Source: Candidatus Latescibacteria bacterium 4484_7 | Lineage (GTDB): Bacteria; Krumholzibacteriota; Krumholzibacteriia; Krumholzibacteriales; Krumholzibacteriaceae | Direction of reading: 5' to 3' | Length of the DNA stretch: 5,789 nucleotides | NCBI GenBank assembly: GCA_002085285.1 | Contig: NATK01000116.1 | Span: forward strand, 1-5,789 | Shown: positions 5,262-5,789 of the stretch, in pieces | Numbering within the stretch: the first letter of the stretch is position 1 | How the letters are laid out: each line of letters begins with the position of its first letter | Program-made: the position numbers and the translations under genes | Notes under the pieces: generated by a model | Seen by the model: the letters and a program-made list of their open reading frames with translations, nothing else | Databases searched by the model: none | Told to the model about the DNA's origin: nothing

Positions 5262-5789
5262 TCAATGAACCCTTTCACGGGCGAACCACTCGAGGCACAA
5301 CTCCACGATCCTGTCCTGCCATTCGTGCAGGGTGTACATGTGGTTTGCGTGCGGAACGATCTCTATACTGACAAAGGGCTCTGCTCTCTTCCACTCGTCC
5401 TCGTACTTCTCTACGAACTCGCTGTAGAATTCCCACTTGAAGTTGTCGTTCTCGCCAAAGACGAAAAGTATGGGGCTCGACCGCGCTGTAATCGCCTCGA
5501 ATGCCTCGAGGAAATCGTCGTTAAAAGCGAGACTGCTGCCGGTAACAGCCGATGTTTTCTTGATGACTGAAGCACTTTCTCCAGAGCCGCCCGAGGCGCC
5601 GGCACGTGATGTTGAAGATACGCCCCTGGCTCTCCCCTTCAGATGGAAAACTCGCCGAAACAACGAGGAAGTATACACACTCAGTGCCTTGAAGATCTTG
5701 TTGTACTCACTTCTGAACGTGATGAAGCGCCACCATGCGACAGGATTGAAGAACTTGCTAGTGTACATGCCGAGATAGAACTTCGCATA
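5262..5789 (-). CDS. C-terminal part of an alpha/beta hydrolase (5' end beyond window)
   Basis: Read on the minus strand, the frame is open from the window edge to the TGA at 5262-5264, giving 175 visible residues. An internal ATG at 5766-5768 is not the start, because the frame continues upstream as coding-like sequence (YAKFYLG). The C-terminal half matches the alpha/beta hydrolase fold: strand ILFVFGEND with the acid-position D115 (visible numbering), and PHANHMYTLHEWQDRIVELCLEWF with the catalytic-position H150. The serine nucleophile lies outside the window. In between is a Ser/Gly/Ala-rich stretch (about residues 55-87) unlike a normal hydrolase core; it may be a flexible lid or linker. 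The NHMYTLHEW pattern resembles hydrolases found with ACPs and AMP-ligases in exosortase loci, by memory only. It faces the four-gene operon and so is separately transcribed. Substrate unknown; esterase or thioesterase activity is plausible. Confidence 0.75.
   Translation of the reverse strand, partial: YAKFYLGMYTSKFFNPVAWWRFITFRSEYNKIFKALSVYTSSLFRRVFHLKGRARGVSSTSRAGASGGSGESASVIKKTSAVTGSSLAFNDDFLEAFEAITARSSPILFVFGENDNFKWEFYSEFVEKYEDEWKRAEPFVSIEIVPHANHMYTLHEWQDRIVELCLEWFARERVH

Noticed and set aside
5229..5778. Plus-strand open frames at the right end
   Set aside because: They overlap the minus-strand alpha/beta hydrolase, which has recognisable acid and histidine motifs. The plus-strand products look like shadows.
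1..5789. CRISPR array, insertion sequence or attachment site
   Set aside because: No regularly spaced direct repeats, transposase-like frame, or terminal inverted repeats flanking a gene were seen on either strand.

Overview
The window looks bacterial. It carries a phosphopantetheine-type acyl carrier protein, consensus Shine-Dalgarno sequences upstream of most genes, and UUG starts at two of them. The genes are moderately GC-rich (near 50% by eye), use AGA/AGG (Arg) and ATA (Ile) codons often, and are separated by short AT-richer gaps. No gene gives a reliable phylum. An uncultured anaerobe or candidate-phylum genome would fit, but that is a guess.

Layout. (1) Positions 1-285 are the 3' end of a flavoprotein that resembles the geranylgeranyl-reductase family. 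(2) Positions 286-520 have no convincing gene but hold several inverted repeats that could form a structured leader next to a strong ribosome binding site. (3) Positions 521-1165 encode a complete metallo-beta-lactamase-fold hydrolase of the small glyoxalase-II-like (YcbL-like) type. The UUG start at 521 is preferred over the much longer open frame. (4) Positions 1166-1279 are an AT-rich gap with a weak terminator-like hairpin, a 12-bp perfect palindrome and a possible sigma70-type promoter. (5) Positions 1280-5182 are four co-directional genes that look like an operon: an acyl carrier protein, an AMP-forming acyl ligase, a NAD-synthase-like PP-loop enzyme, and a second PP-loop ATPase resembling N-acetyl-sugar amidotransferases. 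(6) A convergent alpha/beta hydrolase on the minus strand runs off the right edge, and a hairpin lies between the two converging genes.

How they may work together. The ligase should activate a carboxylic acid with ATP and could load it onto the carrier protein's phosphopantetheine arm. The two PP-loop enzymes both belong to families that adenylate a substrate so that ammonia (or, in some relatives, sulfur) can be transferred to it. The set therefore looks like a small pathway that makes an amide, amidine or similarly modified acyl or sugar unit, probably for a surface glycan or another secondary product. Similar ACP/ligase/hydrolase groupings are known from exosortase (PEP-CTERM) and polysaccharide loci, and the neighbouring hydrolase fits that picture. 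The substrate and product cannot be read from the sequence. This four-gene cassette is the most interesting item in the window.
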